This document shows positions 26,733-36,135 of a stretch of DNA of 60,000 nt, piece by piece. How positions within the stretch are numbered: the stretch's first letter is position 1; every line of letters begins with the position of its first letter. The position numbers and the translations under genes were made by a program. The notes under the pieces were generated by a model that saw nothing but the letters and a program-made list of their open reading frames with translations, ran no database searches and was not told where the DNA came from. Location: assembly GCA_950295325.1 (NCBI GenBank), contig OX485809.1, forward strand, positions 40,333,081 through 40,393,080, written 5' to 3'. This stretch comes from Polytrichum commune (lineage: Eukaryota; Streptophyta; Polytrichopsida; Polytrichales; Polytrichaceae).

Positions 26733-27315
26733 CACATCTCTTGAAATTTGCAAGATAATTGGAACCAAGAATGTTGTGTTCATTTGGTTTCATAAGCAAG
26801 ACGGAATTAGACACAATGGTAGTGCAAATGTTGAATGCCTCAACCCCTTTGTATACAAAAAGTTTGTAGGAAAAGAGGAAAAAATTGGTGTTTATCATGT
26901 GGAAATCACTCCACACCGTAGAAGTCTTGATGGTATTGACAAACCCTCCAAAGATTTGTTGGTCAAGTTTGGATTTGAAGATACTAACACTTGCTTGGTG
27001 AACACCATTGAAGCAATCCAAAACCAAAACCAAGGGGAGAAGAATGCCACCAAAAGCGAAGTTTTTACCATCATGAAGGAGGCCATTGAAGAAGGCAACA
27101 AGAAACTCAAGCTTGAACTACACGAAGAGATGAAGGTCTTGAAGGATGACATAGTCAAAGAGGCCCACAACTATGTAGATGACATCAACGAAAAATTGAA
27201 GAAGCAAATGTTGGACATCCAAAGCACATTAACCATGGCACTTACCGGGATGCAACAAATTACTGGGTTGGTAAACCCAAACCTTATGATTAAAGACCTG
27301 CCAAATGTGGATTGA
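26719..27315 (+). CDS. overlapping ORF with C-terminal coiled coil (198 codons)
   Basis: The ATG at 26719 overlaps the stop of the preceding ORF by 14 bp in another frame (ATGAGCATAGATGA). This could be translational coupling or a frameshift that split a single ORF. Residues ~110-180 are a heptad-rich Lys/Glu region (EEGNKKLKLELHEEMKVLKD) typical of a coiled coil, as in many LINE ORF1 proteins. It ends at 27315, exactly where the LINE-related A/C-rich sequence begins. Function is not established. Confidence 0.4.
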   Translation: MSIDDTSLEICKIIGTKNVVFIWFHKQDGIRHNGSANVECLNPFVYKKFVGKEEKIGVYHVEITPHRRSLDGIDKPSKDLLVKFGFEDTNTCLVNTIEAIQNQNQGEKNATKSEVFTIMKEAIEEGNKKLKLELHEEMKVLKDDIVKEAHNYVDDINEKLKKQMLDIQSTLTMALTGMQQITGLVNPNLMIKDLPNVD

Positions 27316-28240
27316 CCACAAATCGCCGGGTAAAACAAAAGTATTTACTTCAATACTATCTTAGATACATACACATAAGTAGACATAGTATTAAACATAG
27401 TATTACACATAGTATTCTATATACTATTACACCTAGAATAAATACTAGATACCATAGTACTACTCATAGTATCCCACAATGTCCAAAATACCATATAAAT
27501 ACAAGCTATCTACTTTGTACGAACACAAATTCCATACTCAAGTACAACTCCATACTCAAGCAAAAAACCATACCCAAGCAAAATACAATACCCAAGCAAA
27601 ATACCATATACAAACAAAATACCATACACAAACAAAATACCATACACAAACAAAATACCATACTCAAGCAAAATACCATACTCAAGCAAAATGCCATACT
27701 CAAGCAAAATACTATACTCAAGCAAAATATCATACCCAAGCAAAATACCGTACTCAAGCAAAATACCATACTCAAACCAAATACCATACTCAAGCAAAAT
27801 GCCATGCCCAAGAAAAATACTATACTCAAACAAAATACCATACTCAAACAAAATATAATACCCAAACAAAACACTATACTCAAACAAAATACAAATACCA
27901 TACAATTAATCCAAAATACACATACTTCCTACTCAAACAAATAAAAAGCATAACACCCGCCAAAACTAACCCTTTCACTATAACCAAAAACAAAATCATA
28001 AAAAACCAAAGAATAAATAAGACTAAAACCCGACCACACCCAAACATCATACACACACCCACAACAAAGTCCGTACTCTATAATAAAAGATACCATCATA
28101 CTAGCCATGATACCATACGACGGCCAAAATACCATATGAAATATAAATACAATCACTTTACTTTACGCATGCACAAAGACAGAACTCAAACGAAACAATG
28201 GGCGTTGCTAGGGCATGAGCGTAGAGCATAGAGCGTAGAT
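27316..28240 (+). mobile_element. LINE fragment related to the element at 42.1-51.9 kb
   Basis: The sense strand is A/C-rich and very poor in G, like the 42-kb element. At 27.92-27.97 kb a module matching the 42.26-kb region (CATACTTCCTACTCAAACAA, then CATAACACCCGCCA) is readable. Near 28205-28240 a CTCTACG-type repeat occurs on the minus strand; its plus-strand counterpart marks the 5' end of the 42-kb element (42090-42115). No endonuclease or RT follows, so this is a 5' fragment or rearranged remnant. Confidence 0.55.
27520..27905 (+). repeat. 18-bp coding minisatellite (about 20 units)
   Basis: The unit is AAAATACCATACTCAAGC with single-base variants. Because 18 is a multiple of three, every frame stays open and gives six-residue repeats (for example ILKQNT). 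It is polymorphic in sequence along the array. The long ORFs on both strands here are by-products of the repeat. Confidence 0.9.
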
Positions 28241-28534
28241 TTTCTGAATTTCGAGTGGAGACTTTTTATTTTTAGTAATAAAATTTCCAAAAATAAAAAC
28301 ATTATTATTTTAAATGGTATATTCCTCAGAATATCCAAATATTTGAGCCTTATGGCCGTGGAATTTAGTACCCATAACCGTGCAAAATGGGCTTGACATA
28401 TGGAAAAAATTTATATGTGACTGAGTTTTGGAGGAAATAGCTAACTTCATTGAAGAGAACTACAAGGACACATGTTCACGGAAGAGCACAAGTGAAGGAC
28501 AAGCACAAGTGATTCATAAATTTAACATAGCGAA

Positions 28535-28600
<66 letters not shown>

Positions 28601-28704
28601 TATATACGTATTCACTAAATTATGAAATTACATAGAGTGACGTGTGTCATACACGTTTATGAAAAAGAACATATATATGAGACTAATAAATAAAGCTGAT
28701 TACT
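28241..28704. other. AT-rich spacer with (AT)n(TTTA)n microsatellite
   Basis: The microsatellite lies at 28539-28606. The remainder is the presumed 3' flank of the minus-strand transposase gene; no poly(A) signal was assigned with confidence. Confidence 0.6.
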
Positions 28705-31700
28705 CTAAACTGTAGCATGGGCTAAGATCCCCCTTTCAAGAATTGTTTTCACCTCCAAGAAACTGAGGGTAGGCGCATGCATGAAGAGGTCATGGTCGGC
28801 CTCTAGTTTGCAGACTTGTACGTATATATAGTAAAGACGCTTACAAGGTTGGAATGGACACCCGCGTCTACCCAGCTTAGCCATTGTCTCTTTGAACGCC
28901 GGGCAATTGCAGTCTGGGTAGGCACTGATTGAGAGATGGTAAACTGACTCCGTGGGAGCTGGTTTAGATTGCAAAGTTACAACGCATCCAAAACCGGGTT
29001 GAGGTATCATTACTACCTTCAGAATACTTGCCTTCATTGCTCTAGCGGAATCAATGTTCTGCATGTGCTTCGAACTGGCACAAGTGATTGAACGGCGCAT
29101 GTTCTTTGACTTTCGTGTTTTAGGATAAACATCCGCATTATCTGGCATTGGAACCTGTGACAGATCCGGTGGCGGTGCTGAACTGTTGCACGTGCGGCTC
29201 ACAGGAACGCTTTGCTTTTGGGGAAGTTGAAATCCCGCATTCTCCAACGCCTCAATCTCGGAGCGTGTGAGATTGGTCCCTATCTTCACAGGCCAAACCG
29301 ACGGGATGGGAGGTCGTTCCTCGTAATCCGAAAATGGCTCTATCCATCGTCGACGATACCCCTTCACACACCTCTCAATATCGTCAGCACAGAAAAAAAA
29401 CTGCTCTACCACCTTCTGGTTGCCTTTTTGAGGGTGGGTCCAAAGGCCAGTGTATGTGGGAGCTGGTGTGCTCTTCCCGTTTTGGACGATACGGGCTGTA
29501 CACTTTTTTTGAGTGACAGCCATCTGCGCCCAACAAGCCTTCGCAGAAACCTTATTAATTCGGGCAATGTGCCATAGCTTCTCATTCACACGAGTCTCCT
29601 CCACGGCCGTCACCCGTCCAATATCTATGCCAGTTGAGGCAGGGGGCCGTGCTGGGCGTTCCACTTCCACGTGAACTTCCTCATGGATGGTACTCAAATT
29701 TTGAGCACGAGCACGTGTCACCCTCCGACCCACTCGAGGACGTGAAAAATTAACAGTGTCTGGCCTATGAGTTTCTTCTTCGGCGCCAAGGGGAAGATCC
29801 GGCTTCCGTTTCCTCGACCCAAAAACCTCAGCTCCTTCGAGGTGTGCGTTTCGAGTACAGAAATCTTCGGCTCCAGGCATGTTCAAGACGGCTGCGTTCA
29901 GGGTAGTCGGATCCCCGGTTCGGTGAGCTCGGCGTTGGGCTGTGCGAAGTCGAAGTTCTTCTCTCGAGGGTCCAAAGCCTCCCGCTCCACCTTTGAGGTA
30001 TTGATAGTACCCCACCACTTGCAGGAATGCTCTAACGTAATCGTCGACGGCTGCCACGTAGAGATGGCCACCCCTATTGCCGGACGCTTGCAACCATTTG
30101 TTGTGAACGGTCTCAGCAAGGTTGCAAGAGGCCATTTCAGCTAGTTCATCCGGAGAATATTTCTTCTCCTGTACGAAGGCAACTGTTTAGAAAATGTTCG
30201 GAAACTCAAGTGAGCAAGGAGTAGTCGTGGTGGGCCATGCCATTTAAAAGCAAAAGATTTAATATTGTTTAGATACTACATTAGACGCAGAGAAAAGAAT
30301 GCAAACTTAAATAATTAAATAATTTGAATGAAAGAGTGTATACTTACCAGTTCCATGAAACCACCCCACTGCCTGTATCGGAAATGCCAAAACACAAGCC
30401 AGTGGTTCAAATGGTGGAGGCCAGCGTCAAAGGTGGCACCCGAAGATGTCCACCAGGCTTTGATTGCCAAGTAACGTGTTTCAGCCTCTGCCACAGACCG
30501 TGCATCTTTGTACTGCATACACAATTTCTTGTGTTGATCTTGCAATTCGTGCACGATGTATTGTTTGGTGTGTTTTTCTAGGGATTGTGCCCAGTGGAAA
30601 TAACACGTTCGCTCGCAGCCTTCCATGGGTATCTTTGGGTCTCCGGATCCGTAGATGATGCGCACAGCGTTCCAATTGGCTTGCGCACTATCAGCCATGA
30701 AACCTTTGAACTGCGGCTTGTGTATTCCATGCCTACCCATGACATGGTTAAGGTTCTTCCAGAAAACGAGTTGAGCATCTTTGTCCTCAGACTGGAAATC
30801 ACAGCAAGCAATGGTGAGTACACGTTGGTAAGAGGAGTCGTACACGTGGCAGGCCATGGTGGTCCAATTGGCAACTCGTTTGACGTGGTCGAACATCATC
30901 CAGTAGTGCTCTAAATCGCCGTTAGGTTGCATTCGGCGGACAAGGTCAACACCGCTGCCAGGTCCCACCTCGGACATCTTGAATATGAAGACCTTGTCGG
31001 AGTCGTCACCTTGGCCTGGAAACATGTTTCGTTGCACGTAGGCCCAATTGCTAAGCCCTCTAAGCTTAGTGATGCCATCAAGAACGCCATATCTGCGCAA
31101 ATACTTGAAACTGTAGACACGGTTTTTTAAGTTAGGGGAATTGAGCTCCTTGCAGCATTGGAAGATAGGCTCTAGCTGTTCAAGAGAAAGTAAGGTGGGA
31201 GGGTCGTCTTCTTCGCGGAGCAAGACGTTACCTAAAACATCCTTGGACGTTTCCAAGACTATTTTGGAAATGGTAGCCTGCGGGTTGCGCTCAACATGTT
31301 GTTCGATAAAATCGTCGATTATCTTCCGCGTGCCCCTATAGTCTCCTACCTTGACAAGATGTTTATGGTTGCCTACATGGACGCAAACACGCTCTTGCGT
31401 ATCATCTCCAAAAACGTAAAAGATTTTTGCATCACAAAAAGCTACACAAACAGGAGGTTCTTTACAGATCTTACAGACTAATGTTGAAGTTGGAGGTGGA
31501 GCGTCTGGAACATGGAAAACATCTTTGGAAGAACCTTCAAACTCGACCTCGTTCACTCCATATGCGCGTTCAGGCCGCTGCAGAAACCCACATGTGGGAT
31601 TGTGGCATTGAAGATGACCTACACAGTTAGACGACCGGAATGACAGCCCCAGCGTGTTACTGATGTTAGTAGTCATAGTCTTTGTCCATATATGGCCATC

Positions 31701-32459
31701 GTAACGTTTGTCCATACCTTCCATAGATTTAGCATTCTTATGGAGGGCAGATGGAAGTGTGGGAGGAAGAATGAAGATTACATCCCCATTGAACGACGGT
31801 GGCAGGAAATCTACAATCTCAGTACGGATGGAATCATAGTTCAGTTTTTTAAGGACTGACTTTCTTCCAGGCATACTACCCAGGGAACGAAGGGAGGGAA
31901 GAATGTTTATCAGTTTAGTAGTTTGCGAAGGTATAAGGAAAGGAGTAGTCCTACGTGAATCTTGAGAAGAGGAGGGAGATGGACGCTTAGCACTAGACCG
32001 GATTGATGGATGGGAAGGCCTCCCCTCTTCATCAGAAGAATCAGACAAATCGATGCTAACGCGGAGACCTGGTTCGATCTTGACACGAGACAGTAAGGGG
32101 GCTTCAGTGCACAGTGTGGAGGAACTGCGAGGAGTGAGTAGGACTGTAGTCACGTTCATGGACTCCGACAAGCCAAAGACGCGATACCTTCCGGGCTTGA
32201 GTTTCCAAACGCGAGCATTATTGTCTAACGTTACGGGCTGGACGTATAAGGAATAAATGACATTTCGAGTATCCGGATCGACAACATCTGTCTCTAACCA
32301 CAAGCTATCAGCATCGAAACCATAACGAATGGATAGCCACTGGGGAGTGAGATCAGCGGTTCCATCAGGGCCAGGAGGTATGCATGTAGGGATAAGAGAT
32401 CCAGGAGAAACAAGTTCGATGACATCGATGAGTGGAGCTTGGACAGCAGCGGAAGACAT
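28705..32459 (-). CDS. MULE-type DDE transposase with SWIM-like zinc motif (1191 residues, 2 exons)
   Basis: Minus-strand exons 32459-30348 and 30168-28705 join in phase 0 across a 179-bp intron (CTG|GTAAGT ... TACAG|GAG). The start MSSAAVQ at 32459 is preferred over an in-frame ATG at 32483. The N-terminal ~200 residues are variable and Ser-rich. A Cys cluster follows at ~300-345 (HLQCHNPTC, VCKICKEPP). The MULE-like RNase H core spans ~520-660, with HVYDSSYQRVL, FKGFMADSAQANWNAVR and ERTCYFHW. Exon 2 continues the helical region, then a Pro/Arg-rich linker, and near residue ~1125 a SWIM-like CNC..GCPFQPCKR motif. Such proteins catalyse cut-and-paste transposition in the nucleus; this one has no stops and may be active or domesticated. 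It diverges from the ParB-methyltransferase-like gene. Family assignment is from motif order; the exact catalytic residues need alignment. Confidence 0.8.
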
Positions 32460-32599
32460 TGAGAAACAATGGGATATATACATGAGAGGTTGATGAAGAC
32501 GTTGGACATCCCAGACATGTACAGAATGTAGTCAGAAAAATGTTTGGTTAAATATGAGAAATAATAATAACCTGTATGAACATGATTGTGAACAATAAA

Positions 32600-33031
32600 T
32601 CATGGAGTGCCATACGAAAATGGGGCCTTTGCCATATGGGGCCCTTTGCCATATTTGTCACCGTCATGTTTATGACAATGGTCAATCCCTAAACTACGAA
32701 CTGCAGTGCATCCTGCGCAATCGAGTTTCTGACCTTTGACACTCCTGAATATGGATCTAGAGTAAGTGCCAGGTTTAATAACACCTGCTCTAGAATATGC
32801 ATGAATCTTGAAAGTAGACTTGTTCTGTATCAGTGTTGCATCAACTGCCTGCAAAGATGGAGTCTATGGTTTAGGAACGACGACCGCCGGAGTAACTGAG
32901 CAGTCAGGTGGGTTGAGAATCTTTAGGTTGTTGACGCCTGGAGAACCATCGAATGAAAACGTGGTGTGAATTTGCGATGAACTAGGAGCACCTAATGGAG
33001 CAAGGCTTGGGAGACGTGAGTCAATACCCAT
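32600..33031 (-). CDS. possible 5' exons or separate short ORFs upstream of the transposase
   Basis: Two short minus-strand coding-like stretches are seen. One begins at an ATG at 33031 (MGIDSRLPSLAPLG, 55 codons, stop at 32864). The other is open from a good acceptor (TTTGCAG near 32849) to about 32600 and includes CAGCTAVRSLGIDHCHKH, a Cys/His arrangement that could bind zinc. They might be exons of the transposase transcript, but no donor linking them to the main exon was settled. Confidence 0.25.
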
Positions 33032-33650
33032 TGGAGAAGAATATGATGAGATGACATGAAAGAAAGGGTACCAATAATCGGGTATTATATATACCTTGGG
33101 TAGACACCAATACCCAAATACATGACAACCTATTAGATCAATTAATAGTCAATATTTATTCATGTCAATTCTAGACAACATGTTTCGTGTAGGATTAGAA
33201 TGTACTCCAGTAATAGTCATTACCTTATGGCCCCTAAATATGATACATGTCAGTATAGACTAATTTTCCTACGAACTAAAAAATAACTCATTCTTGATAA
33301 CCTAATATATGCTACGCCGAAATGATGAAGGTAAACCCTAAAGGTGTATGAACCTTTTATGAAAACATATGATAATTTGAAAATTTATGGAGGCCGTCAT
33401 TGTCAAGGGAGATGCGTAAATATATCGACAAATTCAAAATAGATTAGTAACCGATGTCAATGTTGTCAGTGACCTAATCTCGGATACCGCGTTTTATTAA
33501 ACGCGGGATTATAATTCGATGACGTAGCTTTCTAGAAATTAAATATAAAGGAAAGGGATTCGGTGGACTAGGTCATTCAAATACAAGTTGTGTTGTAGTT
33601 CGGTTTAGGGTGTTATCATTGTTCTACAAATTTGTGTAGTTTGATCAGCT
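33032..33650. other. intergenic with short GC-rich hairpin
   Basis: An AT-rich region that would contain divergent promoters. A 20-bp palindromic hairpin (CCGCGTTTTATTAAACGCGG) lies at 33487-33506. No TATA box was assigned. Confidence 0.5.
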
Positions 33651-34079
33651 ATGGAGCCAACTATGGAGGGTACGAGTAGTAAAACAGACAAAGTGAATGA
33701 GGGAGGGCAGGGGAGGAAGAAGAAGAGAGGTGGTATAAAATTCAGTGGAGCCAAGGTTTTGCGACGGAACGCGTTGTGGAAGAGGGATGCCCCGGGTTCT
33801 TGCGAAGACGATCGAATAGTAGATGAAGTAGATAAGAACGATGAGGACGAGCCATGAATGTTTAGAAAGACTATCGAGATGCGGCCGTTGAACTTGGTTG
33901 TTGTTGTTGAAAATGTTGATGGTGAAGAAGAAGACGATGGAGGGGAAAAAGACAATGAAATTGAGGAGCAAGAATGTAGAAGGCCCTCATCATCGAGGAG
34001 TGATTCTTTGGGATTCGAACATGACAGTGACGAAGAAGGGATCGATAAAGTTGTAAATTCCAAGACCCTAGAGCCTTGA
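33651..34079 (+). pseudogene. short acidic/basic ORF pair broken by one stop
   Basis: The frame from ATG 33651 encodes a Lys/Arg-rich start (GGQGRKKKRGG) and an acidic stretch, stops at a TGA (33855-33857), and continues in the same frame to 34079 with more acidic sequence (VDGEEEDDGGEKDNEIEEQE). A further acidic stretch is open in the same frame at 34149-34337 after more stops. It looks like a decayed gene for a disordered acidic protein. Its position in the same block as the transposase suggests it belonged to the same element; this is inference. Confidence 0.3.
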
Positions 34080-34659
34080 AAGATGAGTATTAAACCTAAG
34101 TCATATTCTACCTTGCGTTGATGTGTATAGTACGAAGAAAGTGAGACATTGGTTGGTGAAATTTTTGGGCAGCAAGACGAGCACGGAAGTGCTGCAATTG
34201 AGGGCGCACCCAACGAAGATCAAGTCGAAGAACGCGATGTGATGAACTGCAAGAAACTAGGAGAGGAAGAAGAATTAGATGAAGGATTCCTGGTACTTAT
34301 CCCAAACCCTGGAAATTTGATGTTTATGATAATTTGACGATGGATTAGGAACACATGTTGGGTAGATGTCATAAGGATATATTACGATTGTTTATATCGA
34401 TTGTTGGTCACCTGATTATAGATGTCTTTCTTAGGCAGTTGACGATGAAACGATGTTACTCCATTATTTGCAAATTTGACTCTATAAATGTTAACAGATG
34501 GAATACAACCATAATATGGATGATAAAAAGTACACATCCAGTAAAATCACATATGGTGATTGTGAGGGAGAGGATTGTGAGGTGGAACCCATTCCATCTT
34601 ATAGTGACTTGCAATCTAGTTCTGGTAGCATTAGAAGGGGTAGGCATCTAGTTCTCTTG

Positions 34660-35111
34660 CTGCCTGCCCGGAGGGGCGGGGCAGGGTTCAGGAGACTTTG
34701 GAACTCAACCAGCTAAAATCCAGCCCTTCACAACTTATACCGGTTTTTTCAGAATTTGTCCGGTTGCAAACTTGTTGCCATTAATTAGGACTGGCCAATA
34801 TCCTATAAATTTTTTTTGAGTGCCGGTTAATTTATTCTTCATTGTAATGACAACCGGCCAAAAACTTGGGCATGTGTTAAGTAGGAGCAACACATGCCCA
34901 AGTTCTTGGCCGGTTGTCATTACAATGAAAAATAAATTAACCGGCACTTGAAAAAACATATTATAGAATATTGGCCGGTCCAAATTAATGGCAACAAGTT
35001 TGCAACCGGTCAAATTCTGAAGAAACCGGTAGATGTTGGGAAGGGCCGGATTTTAGCTGGTTGAGTTCCAAAGTCTCCCGAACCCTGCCCCGCCCCTCCG
35101 GCAGGCGGCAG
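34660..35111. repeat. 452-bp foldback (arms ~215 bp, ~10-nt loop)
   Basis: The left arm, starting CTGCCTGCCCGGAGGGGCGG, is the reverse complement of the right arm, ending CCGGCAGGCGGCAG, at high identity. The arms meet around AAGTAGGAGC near 34880. Both arms carry several CCGGTT/AACCGG motifs. No ORF of interest and no clear target duplication were seen. It could be a foldback MITE or an inverted duplication, and a transcript would form a long dsRNA hairpin. Confidence 0.9.
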
Positions 35112-35239
35112 TGTCCCAACTCTGTTTGGGAGTTCGGGACGAGGGAGGCCGAGGGAAGTGGAGGTAAGGCGAGGGGAAGTCGGAGGAGGGAGGCGAGGGG
35201 ACGTTGGAGGAGGGAGGCCGAGGTTAGATTTTTCAAAAA

Positions 35240-35900
35240 TGGAGAGACCAGAGGTTAGATTTTTGAAAACATTTTTTTTTGCTTCATTTTTTATTTGCAA
35301 TTTCAGTAGGGTCCTGATATTAGGTCAGGTGGGTTCATGAGCTGCAATGGGTTTTTTTTTTGGGTTCCAGAGTTTGCTCTTGAAAATGGAGAGACCCCTG
35401 CGCTGGCGAAGGGGTCCAGAGGTGACATTTTTTAAAACGTTTTTTTTTTCTTCATATTTGATTTGCAATTTAAGTAGGGACATGAGGTTAGGTCAGTTAG
35501 GTTCATGAGCTCCAAAGGGTTTTTTTTCTGGGTTCCAGAGTTTGCTCTTGAAAATGGAGAGACCCCTGCGCTGGCGCAGGGGTCTTTAGGTTGGATTTTT
35601 GAAAACGTATTTTTTTTTCTGCATATTTGATTTGCAATTTCAGTAGGGACATGAGGTTAGGTCAGTTCGGTTCATGAGCTCCAAAGGGTTTTTTTTCTGG
35701 GTTCCAGAGTTTGCTCTTGAAAATGGAGGGACCCCTGCGCCAGCGCAAGGGTCCTGAGGTTAGATTTTTGAAAACATTTTTTTTTTGCTTGATATTTGAT
35801 TTGCAATTTCAGTAGGGTCCTGATGTTAGGTCAGGTATGTTCATGAGCTGCAATGGGTTTTTTTATGGGTTCCAGAGTTTGCTCTTGAAATTGGTCACTT
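35240..35900. repeat. ~168-bp tandem repeat, about 4 units
   Basis: GGTTAGATTTTTGAAAAC-type segments recur at about 35251, 35418, 35585 and 35755. Each unit has a T-rich run, TTGATTTGCAATTTCAGTAGG, a GGTTCATGAGCT segment, GGGTTCCAGAGTTTGCTC, and a small GC hairpin (CCCCTGCGCTGGCGCAGGGG). It lies directly upstream of the ParB-methyltransferase-like gene and could be part of its promoter or 5' UTR. Confidence 0.85.
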
Positions 35901-36135
35901 TGCGCTTGAAATTTGTGTATTTATTTGTGATTTCATGATGGCGCATTTTTTCTAATCTATATTTGTTTAATTCTTATGTGCATGCTTCTATAGATAGAGT
36001 GCTTTGAGCGGAGAATGACTACAACATAGTGTTCTCCAAGTTGCTTCGCCGTTTTTCCACGTTCTTAGCTAGTCGTCGTTTATACTACTTCATACTTTTT
36101 CTAAGTGTTTTGTGTTTCGTTTACCTACCTTCCAG

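Noticed and set aside
27506-27905. Two long minus-strand ORFs rich in Leu, Ile, Phe, Cys and Gly (131 codons each)
   Set aside because: They are the reverse complement of the 18-bp minisatellite, which keeps every frame open; not genes.
27520-27905. CRISPR-like array
   Set aside because: Units are contiguous with no unique spacers, and the genome is eukaryotic.
33605-34213. 202-codon minus-strand Ser-rich ORF
   Set aside because: Its low complexity mirrors the acidic plus-strand frame; no domain and no clear start context.
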